Shown piece after piece: positions 43,783-53,089 of a stretch of DNA of 64,000 nt. This DNA comes from Pycnopodia helianthoides. Its lineage: Eukaryota > Echinodermata > Asteroidea > Forcipulatida > Asteriidae. Numbering within the stretch: position 1 is the stretch's first letter; the number at the start of each line of letters is the position of its first letter. Position numbers and translations under genes: made by a program. The stretch spans positions 16,408,009-16,472,008 of the forward strand of contig CM063247.1 in NCBI GenBank assembly GCA_032158295.1. The letters run 5' to 3'. The notes under the pieces were generated by a model that was not told the origin of the DNA, ran no database searches, and worked only from the letters and a program-made list of their open reading frames with translations.

Positions 43783-43946
43783 GAATTAAGGGAGTAACTA
43801 TAGAATACAGGTTCACTCAAAAAATGCTGCGTATTGTAAAATATGTATGCGACTGTGACTCCGACTTCGCGGAGGCGCAGGTATACTATTACTAGCTTCG
43901 TTCGAAGTGTACCCGGCCAAGCCTTCTATAGTTGACCCGAATTAAG
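43783..43946. mobile_element. MITE with 8-bp target duplication GAATTAAG, left arm only
   Basis: The element is 43791-43938 (148 bp), with ends GGAGTAACTATAGAA and TTCTATAGTTGACCC in inverted orientation. GAATTAAG repeats exactly at 43783-43790 and 43939-43946. The right arm carries one GAATTAAG (44890-44883, minus) and no insert. Confidence 0.9.
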
Positions 43947-44248
43947 CTTCACCAAGCTAAGTTGCTCTGATCCCCATGGTTCCTACCCTGGGCATCGGGC
44001 TAGAATTAATGAATTATCACATTGCGACTGTAGCCAGTCCGTGCTCGCCGTATAGAATGTAACATCATACGAAAGTCACAATGTACACAAACTCCAACAT
44101 CGAATCAATAACAAACAAGTTATAGTTTTATCTCACAAAACTAAAGTGCTAAAATTGTGCCCCAAGGCACTAAGATACAAAACAAGAATCTACAAGCCGT
44201 TTCCAGACAAACGAATAAATAAACTAAAACAAACAAATCCTTACTTAC

Positions 44249-44302
44249 CGATGTTTTATGATGAAAACATTTCGATTTAAAACCACCGTGAGCAGACGAC
44301 AT
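44249..44302 (-). CDS. Axis gene, left copy, exon 1
   Basis: On the minus strand ATG at 44302 opens MSSAHGGFKSKCFHHKTS, ending at a consensus donor TCG|GTAAGTAAGG. The mirror exon at 44491 starts with the same MSSA but is shifted by a 2-base insertion. The two ATGs are 188 bp apart and diverge from a shared spacer. Confidence 0.5.
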
Positions 44303-44312
44303 GTTCACAACG

Positions 44313-44480
44313 AAAATTGAACTATTGTGTTACGTGGTATGGCATTGAATGAACATGGGATGCACAATTCGTGGTTTAAAAAAGGGCCTGATCATTGTTG
44401 TTTTTTCATCCCAAGAGGGCGCTGTGTTCCTAGCAACTGTGCATTTTACTCGAGTATCGCACACTAGCACTCAGTACAGT
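44313..44480. promoter_or_regulatory. Unpaired spacer at the palindrome axis, candidate bidirectional promoter
   Basis: Arm homology stops at ACAACG on the left and resumes at CGTTGT on the right. The 168-bp spacer is not self-complementary. It has no strong TATA, but contains AGAGGGCGCTGTG (about 44415-44427) and CCTAGCAACTG, an RFX/X-box-like half. Divergent first exons start within 11 bp on both sides, so a shared promoter is the natural reading. Confidence 0.5.
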
Positions 44481-44490
44481 CGTTGTAAAC

Positions 44491-44545
44491 ATGTCGTCTG
44501 CTCTCACGGTGGTTTTATATCAAAATGTTTTCATAAAAAACATCG
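44491..44545 (+). pseudogene. Axis gene, right copy, exon 1 (frameshifted)
   Basis: The exon begins ATGTCGTCTGCT as in the left copy, but two extra bases (CT) after codon 4 and a later deletion change the reading to MSSALTVVLYQNVFIKNI. The SHGGF and SKCFH residues of the left copy persist in another frame. The donor G|GTAAGTAAGG is intact. Confidence 0.5.
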
Positions 44546-45175
44546 GTAAGTAAGGATATGTTTGTTTTAGTTTATCGATTCGTTCGTCTAGAAATAGCTT
44601 GTAGAGTCTTGGTGTGTATCTATTGTGCTATGGAGTACATAACTTTAGCACTTTTGTGTTGATGTTAAAACGAGTAGTTGGTTGGGGGATGCGAGTCGAC
44701 TATAGCCATAGACCTATTTGAATTGTGTAAGTTGTGACTTTCGTAAGAATAATTTGTCTTATCTTCTAATATGGAGAGCATGGGCGGGCTACAGTCGCAA
44801 TGTGATAAACGATTAGTAAAGCCATTATACTACAGTACAAGCCCCAGGCCCAGGGGGATCAGAGCAACTCGGCGTGGTGAAGCTTAATTCTAATTATTGT
44901 GAACTGATCACATAAATTGTTAATCAGAGTACAGACTGATATTGATAACAATAGTCAGATTGACATTGTTGACTTTGAGACTGGGTCTGAAAACTCTGAG
45001 TGATTGCAATGCCGATGTACACTCATTACAGTCACAAAAACTGTCCTTTTATAGACTGATCCTTTTGCCATCTCTGATGTTAAACATTGAAAGCGTGCAC
45101 TTTTGTCAGTTTGTGTATGCACCGCGCACAACCATGACAACTCTCAGCCAATGATAAACTCTTCCTTTTACCCAG

Positions 45176-45257
45176 TGAGCTGTTGTCATGAGCTTGATGC
45201 CATATGCAAGGGTATATGAAGAGAGTGAATCAGATTCAGAGGACAGCACTAGGAGGT
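45176..45257 (+). pseudogene. Axis gene, right copy, decayed exon 2
   Basis: Acceptor TTTTACCCAG, then TGAGCTGTTGTCATGAGC. In the frame of the left copy this gives ELLS then TGA. A 6-bp in-frame repeat (TCAGAT) and a 2-base loss near GCCATATGC also break it. The homology otherwise follows 43549-43475. Confidence 0.6.
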
Positions 45258-45459
45258 AAAAGTGAATCTGAAGACAGCATTAGGATGTAAAAATATGGGC
45301 GATGTTAGTACTCAGGCCCTACCTTCAACGGGCTACTGTGTCTCAGTTCAATCACGGAAAAGTTCTTGAAGTCTACTCTTAGTCTTAGTTCTTAAAATTC
45401 TCACGTTAATCAGAGGTAATATCCCAAAACAAACGACTTTTTCGCTCAAATTTCTGGAT

Positions 45460-45623
45460 TTTTTCCACCTCTATAGGAATCCTTGAAGTAGCTTCACTGT
45501 GAACATCATTTCTGGTTAGAGACTTATACAGTTTAGAACATCATTAACCATTCATGAAGTCCTCAGCAGCTAGCAGATGACAGTTTCAACTCTCCACCTC
45601 TTGAAATTACTGGAAATACTGGT
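45460..45623 (+). pseudogene. Axis gene, right copy, decayed exon 4
   Basis: GGAATCCTTGAAGTAGCTTC and CATTTCTGGTTAGAGA follow the left exon 4. Deletions around 45509 and extra bases near 45570 destroy the frame. The donor CTG|GTGAGTTAC is still usable. Confidence 0.6.
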
Positions 45624-45744
45624 GAGTTACAAACTTTTCTTGTGATAATTTTCTTTTGTCAGTATGTACCAAGCTAAATCTCAGGTCTTACCCAGTGTCC
45701 TAAATTCCAAAAACGTACCACACTTTTCTGTCAATCTTGAACTC

Positions 45745-48195
45745 CCCTGAAAATGCAACCCCTTCTCCTACCATGCTCCTACCAGCCTGTACTTGCACCA
45801 AACATGCACCCAACTTTTCTTGAGCCCCCTCAAGATGTAACCCCATCTACAAGTACTACCAGCCTGTATTTCAATCCCAAACATGCACCCCACTTTTGTG
45901 TCATTCTTGAACCGCCCAAAGATGTAACCCCTTTGCTACCAGCCTGCACTTCCCAAACATGCATCCCACTTTTGTGTCATTCTTGAACCGCCCCCAAGAT
46001 GTTACCCCTTCTTCTATCAGCCTCAACTTACAAAATCACAAATATGCACCCCACTTATCTGTCATTCTTGAACCGCCCCAAGATGTAACCCCTTTTGCTA
46101 CCAGCCTGTACTTCCCAAACATGCACCCCACTTTTGTGTCATTCTTGAACCGCCCCCAAGATGTTACCCCTTCTTCTATCAGCCTCAACTTACAAAATCA
46201 CAAATATGCACCCCACTTATCTGTCATTCTTGAACCGCCTCAAGATGTAACCCCTTTTGCTACCAGCCTGCACTTCCCAAACATGCATCCCACTTTTGTG
46301 TCATTCTTGAACCGCCCCAAGATGTTACCCCTTCTTCTATCAGCCTCAACTTACAAAATCACAAATATGCACCCCACTTATCTGTCATTCTTGAACCGCC
46401 CCAAGATGTAACCCCTTTTGCTACCAGCCTGTACTTCCCAAACATGCATCCCACTTTTGTGTCATTCTTGAACCGCCCCCAAGATGTTACCCCTTCTTCT
46501 ATCAGCCTCAACTTACAAAATCACAAATATGCACCCCACTTATCTGTCATTCTTGAACCGCCCCAAGATGTAACCCCTTTTGCTACCAGCCTGTACTTCC
46601 CAAACATTGCACCCCACTTTTGTGTCATTCTTAAACCGCCCCCAAGATGTTACCCATTCTACTACCAGACTGTACTTCAATCCTAAACATGCACCCCACT
46701 TTTCTGTCACCTTGAACCGCCCCCAAGATGTTACCCTCTTTTACTGACGGCCTGTAATTCGATTCCAAACGTGCTCCCCATTTTTGAACCGCCCCAAGTT
46801 GTAACCTCTTTGCTACTTGCCTGTACTTCTCAAACATGCACCCCACTTTTGTGTCATTCTTGAACTGCCCCCAAGGTGTTATCCAATCTACTACCAGCCT
46901 GTATTTCAATCCTAATATACCCTCTTTTACTTTCAGCCTGTACTTCAATCCCAAGTGTGCTCCCCACTTTTATGTCATGCTTGAACCGCCTCCAAGATAT
47001 ACCCTCTTTTACTTTCAGCCTGTACTTCAATCCCAAGTGTGCTCCCCACTTTTATGTCATGCTTGAACCGCCTCCAAGATATACCCTCTTTTACTTTCAG
47101 CCAGTACTTAAATTCCAAATATGCTCCCAACTTTTGTGACATTTTTGAACCGCCCCCAAAACGTAACCCCTTCTACTACCAGACTTCACTCTTATCCCAA
47201 ACATGCATCCGACTTTTCTGTCAATCTTGAACCAACCCAAAACGTAACCAATTCTTAGTTACCAGTCTGTACTTCTATCCCAAACATGCACCCCACTTTT
47301 TCATCAATCTTGAACCGCCCCCAAGACATTACCCCTTCTACTACCAGCCTGTACTTCAATACTCAATCTTGAACTGCCCCCGAGATGTACCCTCTTTTAC
47401 TACCAACCTGGAGTACTTGCATTCAAATTTTACTACGCTCCCCGCTTTTATGTCATGCTTGAACCGCCCCAAGATGTACCCTCTTTTACTACCAGACTGT
47501 ACTTTAATCCCAAATATGCATCCCACTTTTATGTCATGCTTGAACCGCCCCCAAGTTGTACCCTCTTTTACTAATAGCCTCTACTTCAATTCAAAATATG
47601 CTCCCCACTTTTATGTCATGCTTGAACCGCCCCCAAGATGTACCCTCTTTTACTACCAGACTGTACTTCAATCCCAAATATGCATCCCACTTTTATGTCA
47701 TGCTTGAACCGCCCCCAAGATGTACCCTCTTTTACTACCAGACTGTACTTCAATCCAAATATGCCCCCCACTTTTGTGTCATTCTTGAACCGCCCCCAAG
47801 TCGTAACGCCTTCTGCTACCAGCCTGTACTTCAATCTCAAACTCGTACTCCACTTTTCTGTCAATTTTGAACCGCCCCCAAGACGTAACTCATTCTACTA
47901 CCAGCCTGTACTTCCAAAACATGTACCCCCATTTTCGGTCATTCTTAAACCACCCAAAAGATGTATACCCTCTTTTACTACCAGACTGTACTTCAATCCC
48001 AAATATGCATCCCACTTTTATGTCATGCTTGAACCGCCTTCAAGGTGTAACCAGCCTGTACTTCAATCCTCAATCTTGAACTGCCCCAAAGATGTACCCT
48101 CTTTTACTATCAGCCTGGGGTACTTGAATGCCAAATATGCTCCCCACATTTTTGTCTTGCTTGAACCACCCCCAAGATGTAACCCCCTACCAGCC
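45745..48195 (+). repeat. 82-bp satellite array, right arm, with 162-bp dimers
   Basis: Some thirty units carry CATTCTTGAACCGCCCCCAA, GATGTAACCCCTT and CTACCAGCCTGTACTTC. Between 47539 and 47703 the period is exactly 82 bp. From about 45950 to 46640 a two-unit block of about 162 bp is repeated four times almost unchanged (CTTCTATC at 46011, 46173, 46334, 46497). It lies before the conserved acceptor at about 48457, i.e. in the equivalent last intron of the axis gene. Confidence 0.93.
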
Positions 48196-48391
48196 TGGGC
48201 CCAATTTCATAGAGCTGGCTTAAGCAGAAAATTTTGCTTAACAATTTTCTGCTAAGCAGAAATGAGCAGGACACCAGTCACAAATTGTACATGTGTTATG
48301 TTACTTTGGCTGGTAACCTTAATTTGGTAAGCATAATATTGTTGTGCTTAGTTACTTTTTGTGCTGAAGCAGCTCTATGAAATTGGGCCCT
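48196..48391. mobile_element. Palindromic MITE, GGGCCCAATTTCATAG family, in the satellite
   Basis: Ends GGGCCCAATTTCATAGAGCTG and CAGCTCTATGAAATTGGGCCC are inverted repeats. It interrupts a unit between CCAGCCT and TGTACTTCAATCC, whose intact form is common in the array, so its limits are clear to within a few bases. Confidence 0.87.
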
Positions 48392-48889
48392 GTACTTCAA
48401 TCCATCAATGGCTTTATAATTCATACCATTCCTTATTCTTTTATTTCTGTTTACAGATTCATTAAGATGATGAGGAACAGCAGTTTCTTCACAAGAGATG
48501 CACCAGGGCTGTGATGAGAACACTTGACTTGAAGCTTCATCATGACTTCAGACTCTTCATCACCTCTCTACTTCAAGCTTCTTATACTCAACTTTGTAAA
48601 TTATTAAATTCTAGGATATTAAGGTAGGTTTGTTGTGTTGTTTATGAATTGTAAAAAGGCCTGTTTACATACACTTTTACTTCATCATCATGACACTTAG
48701 AGCCGGGTCAAAATATTTACAGGCATCTTGGAGGCAACCAACTGCAGTGCACTGAAACAAAACACTTACGATAGCACAGAGGTCCTTTTTTTTCAACATT
48801 GTTTTTAAACTGACCCCGAGAGTTTTTTTTGGTGAAAATTCAGATGTGAAAGTTTTTTCTTCTCGAAGATTTTCTTTAATTTGCCTCAT

Positions 48890-49299
48890 GTGACATGACC
48901 CTTAGACCTTAGACTCGTTTGTTTTATCACCTAAACAAATTGTGAAAAAAGGTGTTTTTTATGAAGTCTTGTATAATGTTAACAGACCTTTACTTAGAGT
49001 CCAGTTATTGTGAGTTGCGACTGTTGATGTAAGGTACATATCATTTTGTAGCCTTGATATCAAGGCTGTGTAGACAAGTACTCTAGCTAAAACCATAGAG
49101 CAAGGATACTAAAACCTCAGCCGCCCGAATGCGATACAACCCCAGTCCCCCGACTGACTCTAAAAAAATAGCACACCGCACTCTCACCATGCACACACAC
49201 ACAGCGCCTCTATGATGTAATGTACGCAGCCCCACACACACACCGCTATTCCACACACCTCTATCGCCCACAATCCTAGCCCGTGAGCCGTCAGGCTAA
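48890..49299. other. Right-arm-specific segment
   Basis: This replaces the unmatched 38720-40860 of the left arm. It contains a CA-rich patch (about 49190-49260). No gene is supported. Confidence 0.4.
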
Positions 49300-49457
49300 C
49301 AGCCTTGACGATCTTGTACACTTCCGGGTCTTATGTGTTTCATTGTTTTTCTTTGCAAATCCGTGGAAAATGGGGGGGGGGGGGTGAGTGGATATGCAAA
49401 GAGCACACTCATTACCATAACCGCAAGACCCGGAAGTGTACAAGATCGTCAAGGCTG
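49300..49457. mobile_element. MITE with perfect 33-bp inverted repeats
   Basis: Bases 49300-49332 (starting CAGCCTTGACGATCTTG) are the exact reverse complement of 49425-49457. The 92-bp loop contains a G run at about 49372-49383. There is no partner in the left arm. I could not find a clean target duplication. Confidence 0.8.
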
Positions 49458-49487
49458 TGAGCCTGAAAGGTCTTGTAGTTTGAAAAT

Positions 49488-49665
49488 AGTGGTATAACCA
49501 GAGGCAGCCCCTTTCCTCCTCTGTCCCAAAATGAGATTGAAAAAATGCACAAGCGCATGGTTTGATATAAAAATAGCCACGTCAAGTTATATGTATTTGC
49601 CCCCTCTTACCCCCCCCCCCCAAATCACTGCAGTACCCGATCTCCCTTATGTCTGGTTATGCCAC
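49488..49665. mobile_element. MITE with GTGGYATAACCAGA ends, right arm
   Basis: GTGGTATAACCAGAGGCAGC at 49489 is mirrored by TCTGGTTATGCCAC near 49650-49663. It is the partner of 38505-38696. Confidence 0.65.
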
Positions 49666-50489
49666 ATTGAAATTTATCGTTCAACTTGGATACTTTGTTT
49701 GGTTTTGATAATATTGTGAAAATTAAATAGACACAAATCTATTGCTGAAGTTTTAGATGCTATAGGATTATAACTATTGGATCTAAAATGCTTAGGAAAT
49801 GTTATCTTTAAGACGCGTCAGACGGCAGCCGTCATTGTCTAGTTCCCTGTCTCTAAGTGTTGATATAGCTACACTCTCAGTGATGTGCGCCTGACTATTT
49901 TCCTTTGTTTTTTGTCGGGGAAAATTGACGTGAATTTGTGTTCGTTTTCAGAGTTTTAAGTTGAAAATGACTTGTTTTATTAGAAACAGATGTGGTTGGC
50001 TTAGAAAATGTGGCTTTTAAGTCAAGAAGTCGCCAAATGTAGAAGTATGTACTAAAATGCGTAACTTGTTTTACTGTGTTATCAGTAGCACCTTATGTAC
50101 GTAGTGTTTAACACAATTAATTTTCTTTAAAAGCTGTTTTTCGAGTTAAATTGTACTTTTCAGTTGAAATCTTTTGGAGAATAGTTTTCATTTAGAGTAA
50201 TAGATCGGTATCAGCCGTGAGAAGGTGTTCTGTAGTGTATTGAGCCGTTATGGTAATTTTAATTTTGAAAAATGTTACAATTTCATGACTTTTTACGGCA
50301 ATAAAAAAAAATTCTCATCGTTTTGCACCAAAATTAACGAGCGTACGTTTCAAGCGATTTTAAAAATTACAAGACCGAAAAACGGGGTTTTTTTTGAAAA
50401 AAAAAATTCATACAAAAAAAAGTGAAAAAATTAACGAGCGTACGTTTCGCGTGATTTTAAAAAATGGAAAGACCGTAAAATTTCACTTT

Positions 50490-50810
50490 TTTTTTTTTTT
50501 TTTTTTTTTTTAATTAAAAAAAATAATAAAAATCTGTCTTCCCCTTGTACTCTCCTCTCTCCTGCACCACCTCCCCCTCCAGCTGTCCTCTGGGTGTTGT
50601 CCCCTCCACGTGGCCTCTCCCTCCAGCTGTCCTCTCGGTGCCGTCCCCTCCTCGTGTCCTCGCCTCCGCTGGGTCTCCTCCTCGTGCGCCGTTCACCTGT
50701 AATACAATCATAGAAACAAACAGAGTTAATGCACATATCGGGGCTCGAACCGCGTACCTTGCCTTCACGTTCCCGCGGCCTTATCCACTTGGCCACCGCT
50801 AGACTGTGCT
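50490..50810 (-). mobile_element. tRNA-like SINE head plus GA-rich repeat, right arm
   Basis: This is the minus-strand copy of 37366-37680, with A box TGGCCAAGTGG near 50792 and B box GGTTCGAGCCC near 50747, followed by the GA-rich units and a T/A run. Conservation of both boxes across the arms is good. Confidence 0.6.
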
Positions 50811-51713
50811 TATTTCGAATTTATGGACCTGATGAATATTAGAACCACGTGTTGTATAGTAATGTTTTTTTAACACTCGTAAAATATTTGCATAAAATAG
50901 CGCCCTCTGTTGGTGAAAAATGTCTAGTGGCCTAAACGGAAAAAAAATGTGTTTGCTGTTTTTGATGAGGTGAAAAATGTATGTTTCAAATAAAAAATTG
51001 TGTTGTTTTTGACGAAATTAAAAAGAGTGTTTTAATTGTATATCTTTTTTTAAACTAAAATATTAACTAACTCTTATTTAAATAAAATTTAACCCTACAC
51101 AGTCCCTACCCCAAACCCAACCTTTTTGAGCAGTCAAAATCACTTCTAAAATTATAGACATTAGAAAGAACACATGGTACAAGTATATTTAATTCATATT
51201 CTCAAATTTTTATTATAAAAACATAATAATATTTGAAAAGAAGCATTTCCAATACAAAATGGACAAAAATTAAAAAGCAACAATTTTTAACACTTGACAA
51301 CATTCAAAAGATGAAAATAAATTAAGAGAAAATAACCAAGAGTTTGCATCATATGGTTGATCATATTGTAATATTAATCCCAATAAGCTTGTAGAAAATT
51401 AACCAAGAATGAGAAAAATTATGGTTCATTAATAATACAAAAAAGGCAAGAGAGTTTTTCCCTTCTTGCCTCGCTTTGGTTACATAACATTGATTAGCAA
51501 AAAAACAAGATAGCTACACCATGACCGTTAATTTAGATACAATATTGTCTCTTTTTCTTGGAATGACAGAAAGTCATGCCTTCCAAGTAATTAAATCACA
51601 AGTTTTCTAATTCTCACAAAACAAACATTTGTATTAATTTATTTTGTAAACATTCAATACATTCAAAGATAATATTTTGTTTTTAATGATGGGGTTTATC
51701 AGGAAAGTACACC

Positions 51714-51960
51714 AGGGCCCAATTTCATAGAGCTGCTAAGCACAACAATTTGCTTATCATGAAATTTCCTCATTGATAAAAACAGGATTACCAACCAAAT
51801 TTCCACGTGATTTTCAGGATAAGCAAACAACAGCTGAATACCAGTAACAAGCAATATGCAACACATGGAAATTTGGTTGGTAACCCTGTTTCTATCAAGG
51901 AAGAAAAATTTCATGCTAAGCAAATTTTTTGTGCTTAGCAGCTCTATGAAATTAGGCCCT
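51714..51960. mobile_element. Palindromic MITE, GGGCCYAATTTCATAG family, right arm only
   Basis: Ends AGGGCCCAATTTCATAGAGC and GCTCTATGAAATTAGGCCCT. An inner pair (CCAACCAAATTTCC and GGAAATTTGGTTGG) makes nearly the whole 247 bp foldable. The left arm reads straight through the site (near 36490). Confidence 0.85.
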
Positions 51961-52419
51961 GGTCTTCAAAAAAAGTTGTTTCCTTTAACATGCTAGAAAA
52001 CAGAGGGTCAGCAGGCCAGGGAGAAAAAAACATTTTGGGACATGTTTTTTACATGTGCACATTTTGACCTGAAGCCTGTAATTATTTTGCTTTTTACTTA
52101 TTTTGCAGGATGGGATATGACAACTTACATTTTAATGCATTCAAATTTTATTTCAAAAAAATTAATAATAAATAACACAAAACAATTAAAATTGTTAATA
52201 AATATTATTTTTTCGGTCAGCAGTTTTTAAATGGCCAGTTGTCTTTTTGTATTTGTTTTATTATTTTCCTTTTATGGAAGTTTCATCATCAGGCAAAATA
52301 TTTGATCACAGGAAAGGCCCCATGTTAGGCCCCATGTTAGGCTCCATTGGTATTTGAATGAGTCACTAATTTCGTCTCATTTTCATTTGTAAAAAATTCA
52401 ATCAATTTGGTTGTCACAG

Positions 52420-53080
52420 TTTGGCCAAACAAAAAGTTAGTTATGTTTCCTGCTACACTAAAACATTAAAAAATAAAAAGTAGGTGGCTGGTGGGCAATA
52501 TTTTTCTTTTTCAGCCTGGCCAGACAAAAAGTTTGTGATGTTTCTTGTACACTGACAAAAATGAGCTGTTAGGTGAACATCATGTTATTTTTTAACAGTT
52601 AGGCGAAACAAGTTTACCATGATACACTTTTTTTTTAAACTCGTTAAGTGGTCAACAAGTTTTTCAGTGTTATTTTTTTTTCCCCAAACAGGATAAATGT
52701 CATGAAATTATACTGAAAACAAAATATGTAGGAAAGAGGGCGACATAATTTTTGTTCACAGTCGGGCGAAACAAAGACCTTTTTTTCTTGTAACACTGAA
52801 AAAATAATAACAATTTAAATAAATATTTTTTTTAAACAGTTGGGCCATCAAAGAGTTAGTCATGTTTTACTGAAAGAAATACAGTAGGAAGTTTGGCATT
52901 ACGTGTTTTCTTTCACAGTTGGGACAAACACAAAGTTAGTCATGTTTCTTGTTACACTGGCAAAAAAAAGGTTGTTAGGTGGACATGTTTTGATTTTTAA
53001 CAGTCTGGCAAACAATTTTGTTTTAAGTAAGTAGATGGGCAACATGTTTTTTTTTTCTTTTCTTTTCACCAAACATGTTT
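52420..53080. repeat. Degenerate minisatellite, right arm
   Basis: Minus-strand partner of 35470-36080, with cores AGTCATGTTTCTTGTTACAC and ACAGTTGGGCCA. Confidence 0.7.
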
Positions 53081-53089
53081 CCTAAAACC

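Larger units (their letters stand above)
26820..44312 (+). repeat. Left arm of the giant inverted duplication
   Basis: Read forward, this arm matches the reverse complement of about 44481-63985 in a collinear series of blocks. The pairs are 26820-27165 with 63685-63985, 27170-27500 with 59745-60080, 28000-30120 with 56590-59010, 35470-38700 with 49480-53080, 40870-41345 with 48395-48890, 42940-43234 with 45321-45640, and 43436-44312 with 44481-45320. In the blocks I aligned by eye, roughly nine bases in ten agree, with many small indels. Bases 38720-40860 have no partner. Confidence 0.92.

Noticed and set aside
41727..48255. Long open frames (up to 205 codons) with repeated HPTF/ILEPP motifs on both sides of the axis
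   Set aside because: They are translations of the 82-bp satellite. The unit has no stop in any of the three frames on one strand, so long frames are automatic, and they shift frame with each 82-bp unit.
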